DNA of 64,000 nt from Erwinia sp. HDF1-3R (GCF_039621855.1 NZ_CP155071.1:1550001-1614000); one strand, 5' to 3'; positions 50,261 through 60,212 are shown, numbered from the stretch's first letter. Numbers and translations are program-made. Notes: generated by a model not told the origin, from the letters alone.

Positions 50261-51217
50261 ATGAGCGAGAAAATTCCTGTTGGCATCAGTGCCTGTCTGC
50301 TGGGCGACAAAGTCCGTTTTGACGGCGGACATAAGCGATGTACCTTCGCTACGGATGAACTCGCTCCCTATATTCATTACGAGCCGGCCTGCCCGGAAAT
50401 GGCCATTGGTCTGCCTGCTCCCCGCCCGGCGTTAAGGCTGATCGATACTGCGGAGAGTAAAACGGAGCTGGCATTCAGTAACGGCCACGGCGAGCCGGTT
50501 ACCGAAAAAATGCAGCACTATTCCGAACAGCGAGTGGCTAACCTACAGCATTTATGCGGCTACATCGTCTGTGCCAAGTCGCCGACCTGTGGCATGGAAC
50601 GCGTTCGGGTTTATCAGCCGGACAGCAATAATAATCGTAAAGAGGGTGTCGGCGTCTTTACGCGTGAGCTGATGCGCCAAATCCCCTGGCTGCCCGTTGA
50701 AGAGGATGGCCGGTTACAGGATGCGCCGCTGCGTGAGAATTTTGTCGAACGCGTATATACCCTGCATGAGTTTAATGCGCTGTGGCGGAGTGGGCTGACC
50801 CGCGGCAAACTCATCGCTTTTCACAGTCGTTATAAGCTGTCACTGCTGGCACATTCTCAGGCGGAATACCGTGAACTGGGGCGGTTCGTTGCGGCCATTG
50901 AAAGCTGGAGTTCACTGGAGGAGTATGCCCTTGAATATCGCCAGCGGCTGATGGATCTGCTGAAACATCCGGCCACGCGGGGCAACCACACTAACGTTCT
51001 GATGCATGTTCAGGGCTATTTCCGGCCCCAGCTGAGTTCAAGGCAGCGTCAGGAGCTGGCTTCACTGATTGATCACTATCGGCAGGGGCTTCAGCCGCTG
51101 CTGGCACCTATCACGCTGTTAAAGCACTACATGTCTGAGTTTCCCGATCCTTATCTCGCGCAGCAGCGCTACTTTGAACCCTATCCGGAAGCGCTTCGAC
51201 TGCGTTACGGTCACTAA
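50261..51217 (+). CDS. ybgA: YbgA family protein, DUF523-DUF1722 fusion
   Basis: 318 residues. N-terminal DUF523 (about 1-150) starting MSEKIPVGISACLLGDKVRFDG with cysteines in GYIVCAKSPTCGMERV; C-terminal DUF1722 (about 190-310) with HVQGYFRPQLSSRQRQEL. The E. coli gene encodes only the DUF1722 part (169 residues), so this is the fused form. Conserved pairing with photolyase suggests a role in DNA repair or light response, but function is not known. 17 bp before phrB. Confidence 0.9.
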   Translation: MSEKIPVGISACLLGDKVRFDGGHKRCTFATDELAPYIHYEPACPEMAIGLPAPRPALRLIDTAESKTELAFSNGHGEPVTEKMQHYSEQRVANLQHLCGYIVCAKSPTCGMERVRVYQPDSNNNRKEGVGVFTRELMRQIPWLPVEEDGRLQDAPLRENFVERVYTLHEFNALWRSGLTRGKLIAFHSRYKLSLLAHSQAEYRELGRFVAAIESWSSLEEYALEYRQRLMDLLKHPATRGNHTNVLMHVQGYFRPQLSSRQRQELASLIDHYRQGLQPLLAPITLLKHYMSEFPDPYLAQQRYFEPYPEALRLRYGH

Positions 51218-51234
51218 ACTTATCAGGGAGATTC

Positions 51235-52656
51235 ATGGTCACCCATCTGGTCTGGATGCGTAACGATCTGCGCATCCACGATAACTACGCCCTAAATGCG
51301 GCCTGCCGCGATGCTGATGCCAGGGTTCTGGTGCTGTTTATTGCCACGCCCGTCCAGTGGAAATCACACTCAATGTCCCCCAGACAGGCGGCATTTATTT
51401 TCAGCAGTCTTCAGGACGTGCAACGATCGCTGGCTGAAAAGGGCATACCGCTACACTCTGTCGAGTGCGATGACTTTACCGCCTCGATTGAGGTTCTGAA
51501 ATCCTTTTGCCAGCAGCATCAGGTCGGACGCATGTTTTACAATTATCAGTACGAGGTCAACGAACGCAACCGCGATGCGGCGGCCGAGCGTGAGCTGTCT
51601 GATATTGGTGTGGTTTCACAGGGGTTTGATGACAGCCTGCTGCTGCCTCCCGGTAGCGTACTGACCGGCAATCGCGAGATGTATAAGGTGTTCACTCCCT
51701 TCAGTCGTGCCTTTGTCAAGCGTCTGCATGCTGGCCTGCCGGAGTGCGTTTCCGCACCGGCCGCGCGCGCGGATGCGCCGCTGCGGGATGTACCCGCGCT
51801 GACGCCCTTTAACTATCCCTTCGAGGAGGTTGATGAAACCCTTTTCCCCAGCGGAGAGGACGCCGCGATTGCGCGATTGCGGCATTTCTGTCAGCAGACG
51901 GTTACCGATTATGCCGATAACCGGGATATTCCGGCGGTGGATGGCACCAGTCGCCTGTCAGTCTATCTGGCCACCGGCGTACTTTCTCCCCGCCAGTGTC
52001 TGCACCGCCTGTTGACGGAGCACCCGCAGGCGCTTGACGGCGGCCGGGAATTTGTCTGGCTGAACGAGCTCATTTGGCGTGAGTTTTACCGCCATCTGCT
52101 GGTCGCTTACCCTTCACTGTGCCGCTATCAGCCCTTTATTGCCTGGACGCGCGGCGTCAGGTGGCAGAATAATCCCGCGCATTTTGCCGCCTGGCAACAG
52201 GGAAAAACCGGTTACCCAATTGTTGACGCTGCCATGTGCCAGCTGAATAAGCTGGGCTGGATGCATAACCGCCTGAGAATGATCGTCGCCAGCTTTTTGA
52301 TCAAAGATCTGCTGATCGACTGGCGGGAAGGCGAGCGCTACTTTATGTCGCAGCTGGTTGATGGCGATTTGGCCTCGAATAATGGTGGCTGGCAGTGGGC
52401 CGCGTCGACGGGGACCGACGCCGCACCCTATTTTCGCATTTTTAATCCCACCACCCAGGGAGAACGCTTTGACCGGCAGGGCGAATTTATCCGTACGTGG
52501 CTGCCCGCCCTGAAAGAGGTGCCTGACGAATGGATCCATCAGCCGCACAGCTGGGCGGAAAAGAATAATGTCACGCTGGATTATCCGGTCCCGATTGTTG
52601 ATCATAAAGAGGCGCGCAGGCAGACCCTTGACGCCTATGAGGCCGCGCGAAAATAA
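51235..52656 (+). CDS. phrB: Deoxyribodipyrimidine photolyase PhrB
   Basis: Repairs cyclobutane pyrimidine dimers using light. 473 residues (E. coli 472). The N-terminal antenna-binding Rossmann domain starts THLVWMRNDLRIHDNYAL. The C-terminal FAD-binding helical domain has TSRLSVYLATGVLSPRQ, WLNELIWREFYRH and GWMHNRLRMIVASFL. The electron-transfer tryptophans are in QWAASTGTDAAPYFRIFNP. Co-transcribed with ybgA. Confidence 0.97.
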   Translation: MVTHLVWMRNDLRIHDNYALNAACRDADARVLVLFIATPVQWKSHSMSPRQAAFIFSSLQDVQRSLAEKGIPLHSVECDDFTASIEVLKSFCQQHQVGRMFYNYQYEVNERNRDAAAERELSDIGVVSQGFDDSLLLPPGSVLTGNREMYKVFTPFSRAFVKRLHAGLPECVSAPAARADAPLRDVPALTPFNYPFEEVDETLFPSGEDAAIARLRHFCQQTVTDYADNRDIPAVDGTSRLSVYLATGVLSPRQCLHRLLTEHPQALDGGREFVWLNELIWREFYRHLLVAYPSLCRYQPFIAWTRGVRWQNNPAHFAAWQQGKTGYPIVDAAMCQLNKLGWMHNRLRMIVASFLIKDLLIDWREGERYFMSQLVDGDLASNNGGWQWAASTGTDAAPYFRIFNPTTQGERFDRQGEFIRTWLPALKEVPDEWIHQPHSWAEKNNVTLDYPVPIVDHKEARRQTLDAYEAARK

Positions 52657-52673
52657 GATAATCGGGAATGACT

Positions 52674-53417
52674 ATGCGTAATACAGAGCTTGAACACCTT
52701 GTTAATCAGAAACTCAACGCTGCGAGCTTTAGCGACTATGCCCCCAACGGACTTCAGGTTGAGGGTCGGGAAGCGATCGCTAAAATTATCACCGGCGTGA
52801 CCGCCTGCCAGGCGCTGCTCGACGAAGCCGTGCGCCTGGGTGCCGACGCGGTGTTGGTACATCACGGTTACTTCTGGAAAAACGAAGCGCCAACCATCAA
52901 AGGCATGAAGCGAAACCGCCTGAAAACGCTGCTGGCGAACGATATCAATCTCTATGGCTGGCATCTGCCTTTAGATGCGCATCCCGAACTGGGGAATAAT
53001 GCACAGCTGGCGAGGCTGCTGGGCATCACCGTCAAAGGCGACGTTCTGCCGCTGGTTCCCTGGGGTGAATTGCAGGATCCATTGACCGGAGAGCAGCTTG
53101 CTGCCCGCATCGCTCAGGTGCTTGGCCGTGAGCCGCTTCACTGTGGCGATAATGCGCCCGCGCTTATCCGCCGCGTGGCCTGGTGTAGCGGCGGCGGGCA
53201 GGGATTTATCGACGATGCCGCCGCCTTTGGCGTGGATGCATTTATTAGTGGGGAGGTTTCTGAACAAACCATCCATAGCGCGCGTGAACAGGGCCTGCAC
53301 TTCTTTGCTGCGGGGCATCACGCGACGGAACGTGCAGGGATCCGGGCGCTGGGCGAGTGGCTTGCAGAGGCACATGGCCTGGACGTCACCTTTATTGATA
53401 TTGCCAATCCCGCCTGA
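52674..53417 (+). CDS. ybgI: YbgI, Nif3-like dinuclear metal protein
   Basis: 247 residues, the E. coli length. Dinuclear metal site: DAVLVHHGYFW, GWHLPLDAHPELGNN and HATERAGI near the C terminus. E. coli YbgI forms a hexameric ring; a GTP cyclohydrolase-like activity has been suggested but is not settled. I use the ATG at 52674 because the first ATG (52668) is too close to GGGA. Downstream of phrB in the same direction. Confidence 0.94.
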   Translation: MRNTELEHLVNQKLNAASFSDYAPNGLQVEGREAIAKIITGVTACQALLDEAVRLGADAVLVHHGYFWKNEAPTIKGMKRNRLKTLLANDINLYGWHLPLDAHPELGNNAQLARLLGITVKGDVLPLVPWGELQDPLTGEQLAARIAQVLGREPLHCGDNAPALIRRVAWCSGGGQGFIDDAAAFGVDAFISGEVSEQTIHSAREQGLHFFAAGHHATERAGIRALGEWLAEAHGLDVTFIDIANPA

Positions 53418-53594
53418 TGAAACCGGGCGGCGTACCGTCGCCCGTTATACGCCTCAATGCTCCGCGCAAAACCGCTTATCTCACCCTCATCGCAGTAACG
53501 ACAGATACACGCCTTGTTGACACCTTAATCACATTTACGCATAACTGTTTGCCTTAATGAGAAAAAAAGCCGCATTGCGGGTCAGGAGGGCGTT

Positions 53595-54251
53595 TTGCAA
53601 CAAGCACGTTGTTACCTGTTAGGCGAGCGCGCGGTAGTGCTTGAGCTGGCGCCGCCGGTTTCACTCGGCAGCCAGCAGCGCATTTGGGGGCTGGCGGCCA
53701 CGCTCAGCGCTCGCCCTGAAGTCACAGAGGTGATACCGGGAATGAACAACATTACGGTACTGCTTAGCGACCCACAGAGCACGGCGCCGGATGCGATTGA
53801 ATGGATGCAATTCTGGTGGGAGAAGAGCGAGGCGCTGGAGCTGGCAACCCGTCGAATCGAGATCCCGGTGGTCTATGGTGGCCAGGCTGGCCCCGATCTC
53901 GAGGTGGTGGCGCGCCACAGCGGCCTTAGCCCGCAGCAGGTGGTGGAGGCGCACGCCGCTGCGGAATATCAGGTCTTCTTTATCGGTTTCCAGCCGGGCT
54001 TCCCTTATCTCGCCGGGCTGGATAACCGGCTGCATACGCCGCGTCGCGCCGAGCCGCGCGTGGCGGTTCCGGCCGGCTCGGTGGGTATTGGCGGCAGTCA
54101 AACCGGCGTCTATCCTCTTTCCGCGCCGGGCGGATGGCAGCTGATTGGCCATACCGGGGTGGCGCTGTTCGATCCGCAAAACCGGCCGCCGACCTGGCTC
54201 AGGCCTGGCGACAGCGTGCGATTTATCCCGCAAAAGGAGGGCATATGCTGA
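53595..54251 (+). CDS. pxpB: 5-oxoprolinase subunit PxpB
   Basis: Subunit of the ATP-dependent PxpABC 5-oxoprolinase, which hydrolyses 5-oxoproline to glutamate. 218 residues, the E. coli length, with a TTG start preceded by AGGAGGG. Family sequence [24 protein letters not shown] and [20 protein letters not shown]. The stop overlaps the pxpC start (ATGCTGA). The 177 bp upstream likely hold the promoter of this operon. Confidence 0.96.
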   Translation: MQQARCYLLGERAVVLELAPPVSLGSQQRIWGLAATLSARPEVTEVIPGMNNITVLLSDPQSTAPDAIEWMQFWWEKSEALELATRRIEIPVVYGGQAGPDLEVVARHSGLSPQQVVEAHAAAEYQVFFIGFQPGFPYLAGLDNRLHTPRRAEPRVAVPAGSVGIGGSQTGVYPLSAPGGWQLIGHTGVALFDPQNRPPTWLRPGDSVRFIPQKEGIC

Positions 54252-55177
54252 AGATTATTCGCGCCGGAATGAGCACAACGCTACAGGATGCGGGACGGAC
54301 AGGCTGGCGGGACGCTGGCATCAGCGTCGGGGGCGTATTAGATCATCCGGCAATGGAAACGGCCAATATGCTGGTGGGCAACCCCCGGCAGAGCGCCGTG
54401 CTGGAGATAACCCTGGGGCAGTTTTGTGCAGAGTTCGGGCGCGACGGCTGGATTGCGCTTACCGGGGCGGGATGCAGTGCGGATATTGACGGCCAGCCGG
54501 TGTGGACAGGCTGGCGTACGGCGGTAAGGAAGGGTCAGCGCCTGACGCTAAAAATGCCGCAGCGCGGTATGCGGAGCTATCTGGCGCTTGACGGCGGCTT
54601 TGACATATTGCCGGTGCTGGGTTCGTGCAGCACGGATGTTAAAGCGGGCTTTGGCGGCTTCGGGGGGAGAAAACTCGAAGAGGGCGACCTGCTGCCGCAG
54701 GCCGTACCGCAGCAGCGCTTTAGCAAGCCTGTTGGCGTTCGTCAGCTGCTGTTTGGCAACCGCATCCGCGCCATGGCTGGCCCTGAATTTCATGAGTTCA
54801 GCCCGGAGAGCCGGGCGGCCTTCTGGCGGACCGGCTGGCAGCTTAACCCGCAGAGTAATCGTATGGGCTATCGCCTGCAGGGCAGGGCGCTAAAACGCAT
54901 CGCCATGCGGGATATGCTGTCGCACGGGCTGATGCCCGGCGTCATTCAGGTTCCACCCAACGGTCAGCCCATTGTGCTGATGGCCGACGCGCAGACCACC
55001 GGCGGCTATCCCCGTATTGGCTGCGTGATCGAGGCCGATCTTTATCACCTTGCGCAGATCCGGCTGGGTGAACCGATCCACTTTGTTCACTGCACGTTAG
55101 AAGAGGCGCTACAGGCAAAACGCGAACGTCAGCGCTCACTCGATCAGATGGCCTGGGGGTTAGCACATGAAGGTTGA
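54245..55177 (+). CDS. pxpC: 5-oxoprolinase subunit PxpC
   Basis: Carboxyltransferase-like partner of PxpB. Starting at [20 protein letters not shown] gives 310 residues, the E. coli length. [38 protein letters not shown] and [12 protein letters not shown] are family landmarks. Overlaps pxpB by 7 bp and pxpA by 11 bp. Confidence 0.96.
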   Translation: MLKIIRAGMSTTLQDAGRTGWRDAGISVGGVLDHPAMETANMLVGNPRQSAVLEITLGQFCAEFGRDGWIALTGAGCSADIDGQPVWTGWRTAVRKGQRLTLKMPQRGMRSYLALDGGFDILPVLGSCSTDVKAGFGGFGGRKLEEGDLLPQAVPQQRFSKPVGVRQLLFGNRIRAMAGPEFHEFSPESRAAFWRTGWQLNPQSNRMGYRLQGRALKRIAMRDMLSHGLMPGVIQVPPNGQPIVLMADAQTTGGYPRIGCVIEADLYHLAQIRLGEPIHFVHCTLEEALQAKRERQRSLDQMAWGLAHEG

Positions 55178-55907
55178 TTTAAACGCCGATCTCGGCGAAG
55201 GGTGCGGCAACGACCACGCCCTGCTACAGCTGGTCTCCTCTGCCAACATTGCCTGCGGTTTTCACGCGGGTGATGCAGAGACCATGCTGCAAAGCGTGCG
55301 CTGGGCGCTGGCCAGTGGCGTGGCGATTGGCGCCCACCCCAGCTTCCCCGATCGTGAAAATTTCGGCCGCACGCGTATGACGCTGCCGCCCGGGGTCGTT
55401 TACGCCCAGGTGGTTTACCAGATTGGCGCACTGAAGGCGATGGCGGAGAGTGAAGGGGGAAGTCTGGCGCACGTTAAGCCGCACGGGATGCTCTATAACC
55501 AGTCCGCGCAGGATCCCGCGCTGGCCGACGCCATCGCCCGTGCGGTGAAAGCGGTGGATCCCAGGCTGGTGCTGGTAGGGCTGGCGAACAGCGAATCAAT
55601 CCGCGTGGCGCAGGCCCTGGGGCTGAGCACCCGGGAAGAGGTGTTTGCCGATCGCGGCTATCAGTCAGATGGTTCACTGGTGCCGCGCTCTCAGCCTGGC
55701 GCGTTGGTCGACAGCGACGAACAGGCGATAGCCCAGACGCTGGGCATGGTCGCGCGCGGTGAGGTGCAAAGTCTGAGCGGCGAGTGGGTGCGGGTGCGGG
55801 CAGAAACGGTTTGTTTACACGGGGACGGCGCACATGCACTGGCCTTTGCCCGCCAGCTGCGCAATGCTTTTGCCGAACAGCATATCCTTGTGACCAGCGA
55901 ACGCTAA
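55167..55907 (+). CDS. pxpA: 5-oxoprolinase subunit PxpA
   Basis: LamB/YcsF-family subunit. 246 residues (E. coli 244). N-terminal [20 protein letters not shown], the binding segment [39 protein letters not shown] and [11 protein letters not shown]. Third subunit of the complex; overlaps pxpC. In E. coli the order is pxpB-pxpC-pxpA followed directly by nei; here three extra genes separate them. Confidence 0.96.
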   Translation: MKVDLNADLGEGCGNDHALLQLVSSANIACGFHAGDAETMLQSVRWALASGVAIGAHPSFPDRENFGRTRMTLPPGVVYAQVVYQIGALKAMAESEGGSLAHVKPHGMLYNQSAQDPALADAIARAVKAVDPRLVLVGLANSESIRVAQALGLSTREEVFADRGYQSDGSLVPRSQPGALVDSDEQAIAQTLGMVARGEVQSLSGEWVRVRAETVCLHGDGAHALAFARQLRNAFAEQHILVTSER

Positions 55908-55985
55908 TTTAAAAAGCGGGCAGGGTGCAATATTTTCAGTTTCCCGGTACGGCGCGGGCGATATTCAGAAAAACCAGGAGAAGAG

Positions 55986-56714
55986 ATGGAAACTGCAGTG
56001 AATTTGTGGCCGCTGGCCGGTATCGCAGCGATTATTGTGGGTTTTTTACTGCGCTTTAATCCGGTGGTGGTGGTGCTGATTGCCGGCTGGATCACCGGGC
56101 TGGCAGCCCATATGCCGATCGGCGATATCCTGGATAAGATCGGCTCCGGCTTCCTCAATACGCGCAATCTGGCGCTGATCCTGCTGCTGCCGCTGCCGAT
56201 TATCGGACTGCTTGAGCGGCATGGCTTAAAAGAGCGCGCACAGGCGTGGATAGCTCAAATCAAAACGGCGACGGCGGGGCGTCTGCTGATAGTTTATCTG
56301 CTGGTTCGTGAAATCACCGCCGCCATGGGGCTGACCAGCCTGGGCGGACATCCACAGATGGTGCGCCCGCTGCTGGCCCCAATGGCCGAGGGCGCAACGG
56401 AAAACCGCTACGGCGAGCTGCCGCCTGAGGTGCGCTATCGGCTACGCGCGATGGCGGCGGCAACCGATAACGTCGGGCTGTTCTTTGGCGAGGACGTATT
56501 CGTTGCCTTTGGGGCCATCATCTTTATGCATAATTTTATGCAGGAATCGGCGGGTATCCAGACCGAGCCGCTGCATATTGCCGCATGGGGTTTACCTACG
56601 GCACTTTGCGCTTTTCTGATCCATGCGTTCCGCCTGCGGCGTCTGGATAAATCCCTGGCGGCCGAACTCTCGGCGCTGAACGGCACGGCCCTGAAAGCCA
56701 AAGGAGAACGCTAA
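55986..56714 (+). CDS. DUF969 family membrane protein, probable 5-oxoproline permease subunit
   Basis: 242 residues with about six hydrophobic helices (for example 10-26, 30-43, 60-77, 95-110, 160-180, 190-210). Matches the DUF969 pattern: NTRNLALILLLPLPIIGLLE, AMGLTSLGGHPQMVRPLL and AATDNVGLFFGEDVFVAFGA. DUF969 and DUF979 proteins always come as a pair and are found with oxoprolinase or pyroglutamyl peptidase genes, so a 5-oxoproline transporter is a reasonable inference. It overlaps the next gene by one base (TAATG) and has an AGGAGA site. Confidence 0.85.
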   Translation: METAVNLWPLAGIAAIIVGFLLRFNPVVVVLIAGWITGLAAHMPIGDILDKIGSGFLNTRNLALILLLPLPIIGLLERHGLKERAQAWIAQIKTATAGRLLIVYLLVREITAAMGLTSLGGHPQMVRPLLAPMAEGATENRYGELPPEVRYRLRAMAAATDNVGLFFGEDVFVAFGAIIFMHNFMQESAGIQTEPLHIAAWGLPTALCAFLIHAFRLRRLDKSLAAELSALNGTALKAKGER

Positions 56715-57703
56715 TGTTTCAACAGCACTATCTCTTCTGGCTGGCGGGTGTCATTCTGCTGGGGGTCGCGGGCATGTCATGGCGCGATAAGGCTAATCCC
56801 CGCCGTCTGACGACCGGACTGTTTTGGGCGCTGTACGGCGCGATCTTTTTTATCGGGGACGGCGCGGAAAACCTGCTGGGGGCGCGTAACCTGCATATCC
56901 TCACCGGCGTTCTGGTGGTGATCACCGCGCTTATTGCCGGGCTGGGCGGCGTAAAACTGGGCTCTTATCATCAGCGCAGCCAGCAGCAGCGTGATGAGAG
57001 TGCCGCACGGCTGCGTAACCGCCTGTTTCTGCCCGCGCTGGCAATTCCAGTAGTGACCGTGGCAGGGGTAGTGGCTTTTAATAATCTGCCCGGCCTGCAA
57101 AACGCCGTATTTGGTGCGGGTAATCATGCCACCCTGGTCACGCTGTTTAGCATGATGGTCGGCTGCCTGACGGGCTGGCTGATTGCGCTAAAAATGACCC
57201 GGGATACCCCGGCGCAGTCGGTTCAGGAGGCGCGCCGCCTGCTGGATGCCATCGGCTGGGCCTTTATACTGCCGCAGCTGCTGGCGACGCTGGGGCTGCT
57301 GTTTACCAGCGCGGGCGTGGGGACCGCGATTGCGCACCTGACGGAAACCTATCTGGCCGTTAATAACCGCTTTGTCGCCGTCGCCAGCTATGCCATCGGC
57401 ATGGCGCTGCTGACCATGGTGATGGGCAATGCGTTTGCCGCCTTCCCGATTGTTACCGCCGGTATTGGCATTCCGGTCCTGGTGCTCCAGCACCACGGCA
57501 ATCCGGCGGTGATGGCGGCAATAGGGATGTTCTCGGGCTACTGCGGCACGCTGATGACGCCGATGGCGGCTAATTACAATATCGTTCCGGCTGCGCTGCT
57601 GGAGCTACCCGATCGCAACGCGGTGATCAAAGCTCAGGTGCCGACCGGCGTGCTATTGTTAATAGTGAATATTTTCCTACTCTGGTATCTGATGTTTCTG
57701 TGA
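56714..57703 (+). CDS. DUF979 family membrane protein, probable 5-oxoproline permease subunit
   Basis: 329 residues with about nine hydrophobic segments. DUF979 signature regions: DGAENLLGARNLHILTGVLV, GVGTAIAHLTETYL, MGNAFAAFPIVTAGIGIPVL and GYCGTLMTPMAANYNIVPAA. Partner of the upstream DUF969 protein; both genes share the oxoprolinase operon, with pcp starting 7 bp later. Confidence 0.85.
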   Translation: MFQQHYLFWLAGVILLGVAGMSWRDKANPRRLTTGLFWALYGAIFFIGDGAENLLGARNLHILTGVLVVITALIAGLGGVKLGSYHQRSQQQRDESAARLRNRLFLPALAIPVVTVAGVVAFNNLPGLQNAVFGAGNHATLVTLFSMMVGCLTGWLIALKMTRDTPAQSVQEARRLLDAIGWAFILPQLLATLGLLFTSAGVGTAIAHLTETYLAVNNRFVAVASYAIGMALLTMVMGNAFAAFPIVTAGIGIPVLVLQHHGNPAVMAAIGMFSGYCGTLMTPMAANYNIVPAALLELPDRNAVIKAQVPTGVLLLIVNIFLLWYLMFL

Positions 57704-57710
57704 GGCTTAG

Positions 57711-58358
57711 ATGAAAACGGTTCTGATTACTGCCTTCGAACCTTTTGACGGCGAGCGGGTGAATCCCTCATGGGAGGCGGTCCGCCACCTGCATGAGCGG
57801 ATGATTTGTGGGGCACACGTCGTGGCTAAACAGCTACCCTGCGTGTTTAATGAGTCCCTGAGGGTGCTTAATGAGACGCTGGATGCACTCAAACCTGACC
57901 TGGTTATTGCCGTCGGCCAGGCGGGAGGACGGACCGATATCAGCGTTGAACGGGTGGCAATCAATATCAACGATGCGCGCATTCCCGATAACGCCGGCAA
58001 TCAGCCGATTGATGAGGCCACCGTCGAAGACGGTCCGGCAGCCTATTTTTCTACTCTGCCCATAAAGGCCATTGTGGAAGGGATCCGCGAGGCGGGTATT
58101 CCGGCAACGGTGTCGCAGACTGCGGGTACCTATGTCTGCAACCACGTGATGTATGGCCTGCTGCACGCCCTGGCTAAGCAGAAAGACCCGGTGCGCGGCG
58201 GCTTTATCCATATTCCCCTGCTGCCTGAGCAGGCGGTTAAGCATCCAGGCCTGGCGAGTATGCCGGTGCAGACGGTAGACCTGGCGCTGGAAATGGCGAT
58301 AAGTATTGCCCTGACCGTCGAGGAAGATCGTCGTCTGGAAGGCGGCGCAACGCATTAA
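57711..58358 (+). CDS. pcp: Pyrrolidone-carboxylate peptidase Pcp
   Basis: Removes N-terminal pyroglutamate (5-oxoproline) from peptides. 215 residues, the usual size. Starts [21 protein letters not shown]. Cysteine peptidase triad: Glu in VAININD...DNAGNQP region ([16 protein letters not shown]), Cys in [16 protein letters not shown] and His in [11 protein letters not shown]. It produces the substrate for PxpABC, encoded just upstream. Not present at this position in E. coli. Confidence 0.95.
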   Translation: MKTVLITAFEPFDGERVNPSWEAVRHLHERMICGAHVVAKQLPCVFNESLRVLNETLDALKPDLVIAVGQAGGRTDISVERVAININDARIPDNAGNQPIDEATVEDGPAAYFSTLPIKAIVEGIREAGIPATVSQTAGTYVCNHVMYGLLHALAKQKDPVRGGFIHIPLLPEQAVKHPGLASMPVQTVDLALEMAISIALTVEEDRRLEGGATH

Positions 58359-58382
58359 CCTGTTATCTGGAGGGCATATTTG

Positions 58383-59174
58383 ATGCCAGAAGGACCTGAA
58401 ATTCGCCGTGCGGCCGACACGCTGGAAAAGGCAATAAAAGGCAAAACGCTGACCGACGTGTGGTTCGCGTTCCCTGAACTGAAAGTCTGGGAGCCGGTGC
58501 TGCTTGGTGAACGCATCGAGGCTATTGAGACCCGTGGTAAAGCGATACTCAGCCACTTTTCCAGCGGTCAGACGCTCTACAGCCACAATCAGCTTTACGG
58601 CGTCTGGCGCGTGACCGACAGCGGTAAAACGCCTGACTCTAATCGCGTACTGCGCGTCAGGCTGGGGGCGGAGGATAAAACTATTCTGCTCTATAGCGCC
58701 TCGGACATTGAGATGCTGGACTGCGATTCGCTGACAACGCATCCTTTCCTGCAGCGCGTGGGGCCAGACGTACTGGATATGTCGCTGACCGTGGCCGAGG
58801 TGGCGGGCCGCCTGCTTTCAACGCGTTTTCACCGGCGTCAGTTCAGCGGTCTGCTGCTGGATCAGGCTTTTCTGGCCGGGCTTGGCAATTACCTGCGGGT
58901 TGAAATTCTCTGGCAGGCGGGGATTGCCGCACACCATCGCGCTCAGGATTTGTCGCCAGAAGCGCTGCAACGACTGGCGGAGGCGCTGCTGGCGGTGCCG
59001 CGCCTTTCGTATCAGACGCGGGGCGTAGTCAGTGAAAAACGGCATCACGGCGCATTATTTCGTTTTGAGGTCTTTCATCGCGAAGGGAAGGCGTGCGAGC
59101 GCTGCGGCGGCATCATCGAGCGGACCACGCTTTCATCGCGGCCCTTTTACTGGTGCCCGGGCTGCCAGCATTAA
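58383..59174 (+). CDS. nei: Endonuclease VIII, Nei
   Basis: DNA glycosylase/AP lyase for oxidised pyrimidines. 263 residues, as in E. coli. Starts [12 protein letters not shown], leaving Pro2 as the catalytic amine and Glu3; Lys in [10 protein letters not shown]; helix-two-turn-helix [15 protein letters not shown]-terminal zinc finger [19 protein letters not shown] then CPGC. The annotated-looking TTG at 58380 is one codon upstream of the true ATG. GGAGGGC ribosome binding site. Confidence 0.97.
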   Translation: MPEGPEIRRAADTLEKAIKGKTLTDVWFAFPELKVWEPVLLGERIEAIETRGKAILSHFSSGQTLYSHNQLYGVWRVTDSGKTPDSNRVLRVRLGAEDKTILLYSASDIEMLDCDSLTTHPFLQRVGPDVLDMSLTVAEVAGRLLSTRFHRRQFSGLLLDQAFLAGLGNYLRVEILWQAGIAAHHRAQDLSPEALQRLAEALLAVPRLSYQTRGVVSEKRHHGALFRFEVFHREGKACERCGGIIERTTLSSRPFYWCPGCQH

Positions 59175-59205
59175 GGGGGTACTGTGCTGAGCCTTCCCAT
59201 CTGTG

Positions 59206-59463
59206 TCACCCGTTGCCATAGGGATATTTTTTCCCCTTAATAAATTCTGGTGTTTCACCATGATAAATATAGCCGTTGGGATGTCGTGTGATCCCCTTGC
59301 AGGCATCCAGGTTATCAGAGATCAGAGCATAGGATCTTCACGCTTTTTTTATACCGTTTAGCGATGACGTGGAAGAACAACTTTTCCTTCCCTGAATATT
59401 TCTTTAGCAAGTTGTCTAATCTTGGAGGAGTTATAAATTTGGGCAGTTATTACTGTTTGCCAT
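59206..59463 (-). pseudogene. Decayed small gene with a 7 bp tandem duplication
   Basis: Minus-strand reading gives a good protein frame in two pieces: NLLKKYSGKEKLFFHVIAK, RYKKSVKILCSD, then, after removing one copy of a tandem ATCAGAG (59314-59320 and 59321-59327), NLDACKGITRHPNGYIYHG, ETPEFIKGKKYPYGNG and a stop at 59206-59208. The 5' end is uncertain: an ATG at 59461-59463 (MANSNNCP) is out of frame by one base. I do not recognise the protein. It lies back to back with a probable toxin gene, so it may be an old cargo or immunity gene. Confidence 0.55.
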
Positions 59464-59519
59464 TACTCCCACTGTGGTGATTTAATCGGTACCAGAAGTT
59501 CATCATTAAAGGGAATATG

Positions 59520-60212
59520 ATGACTGAGTATGATCTTATTGATCCGAACGAGCCTGGGCAATATTACACCTTTAGAACGCACCTGCGGCCGGGTGAATAT
59601 TTTGCAATTACCCCCTCATTTCGTCCGCCGCATATTGCGAAACCCATAGTCGACGAACAAACAAATGTTTGTCTTGGCTACTCTGTGGCTCAGGCACCAG
59701 GGCTATGGCAGATTTATGATGCTGACGGGAGATTCATCACGCTGGAAGAATCTCCGCTAGAAACGCCGCTCGTTGACCCTCTTGATATTGCTCTGTTTAT
59801 GTTTGGCGCGTTTCGCCTACTTCGTACCGGAAAAGCATTACTTGAAGGGGCTGCAATTAACCGGATGAAGGTTGCAATGAGCGAGGCGACCCTGAGTATT
59901 TTAAGGGGGCGCTTTAAAGTTGGTTTGTCCGCAGTAAGCATAAAGTTCTCTAAAACAACCGCTTTACATATGGCCGATTCTGGTCGCTACATACCCATTC
60001 AGATAATCGAAAAAGCCATTCGGTATGGAGTCCGAAGCCCAGATCCGCGCAGAAAGGCCGGTCTTTTCATATATAGCATTGGAATGACCCGCTTAACGAG
60101 ATCTATAGTGGGTAAGGCGGTAGTTTATAAACCGAAATCGTATACCTTACATGTGCTGATGCGAGAGAAGGACTGGACAGTTATGCATTTCCATATTAAG
60201 GAAATCAAATAA
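59520..60212 (+). CDS. Probable toxin domain protein (RNase-like C terminus), orphan
   Basis: 230 residues from the second of two tandem ATGs (GGG ribosome binding site). Not recognised as a whole. N-terminal 85 residues have no clear relatives to me; YDADGRFITLEESPL leads to a hydrophobic stretch DPLDIALFMFGAFRLL (87-101). The C terminus (about 145-230) has a pattern like DUF4258/RelE-type nuclease toxins: ALHMADSGRY with H150, IPIQIIEKAIRYGVRSPDP, then strands YTLHVLMREKDWTVMHFHI with H223/H225. No signal peptide or secretion domain. The stop overlaps the next ATG, as in toxin-immunity pairs. GC content looks lower than in nei or gltA. Confidence 0.55.
   Translation: MTEYDLIDPNEPGQYYTFRTHLRPGEYFAITPSFRPPHIAKPIVDEQTNVCLGYSVAQAPGLWQIYDADGRFITLEESPLETPLVDPLDIALFMFGAFRLLRTGKALLEGAAINRMKVAMSEATLSILRGRFKVGLSAVSIKFSKTTALHMADSGRYIPIQIIEKAIRYGVRSPDPRRKAGLFIYSIGMTRLTRSIVGKAVVYKPKSYTLHVLMREKDWTVMHFHIKEIK

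Noticed and set aside
59175-59519. Insertion sequence end near nei
   Set aside because: No terminal inverted repeats or transposase remnant; the 7 bp ATCAGAG tandem lies inside a coding remnant and is not a target duplication flanking an element.
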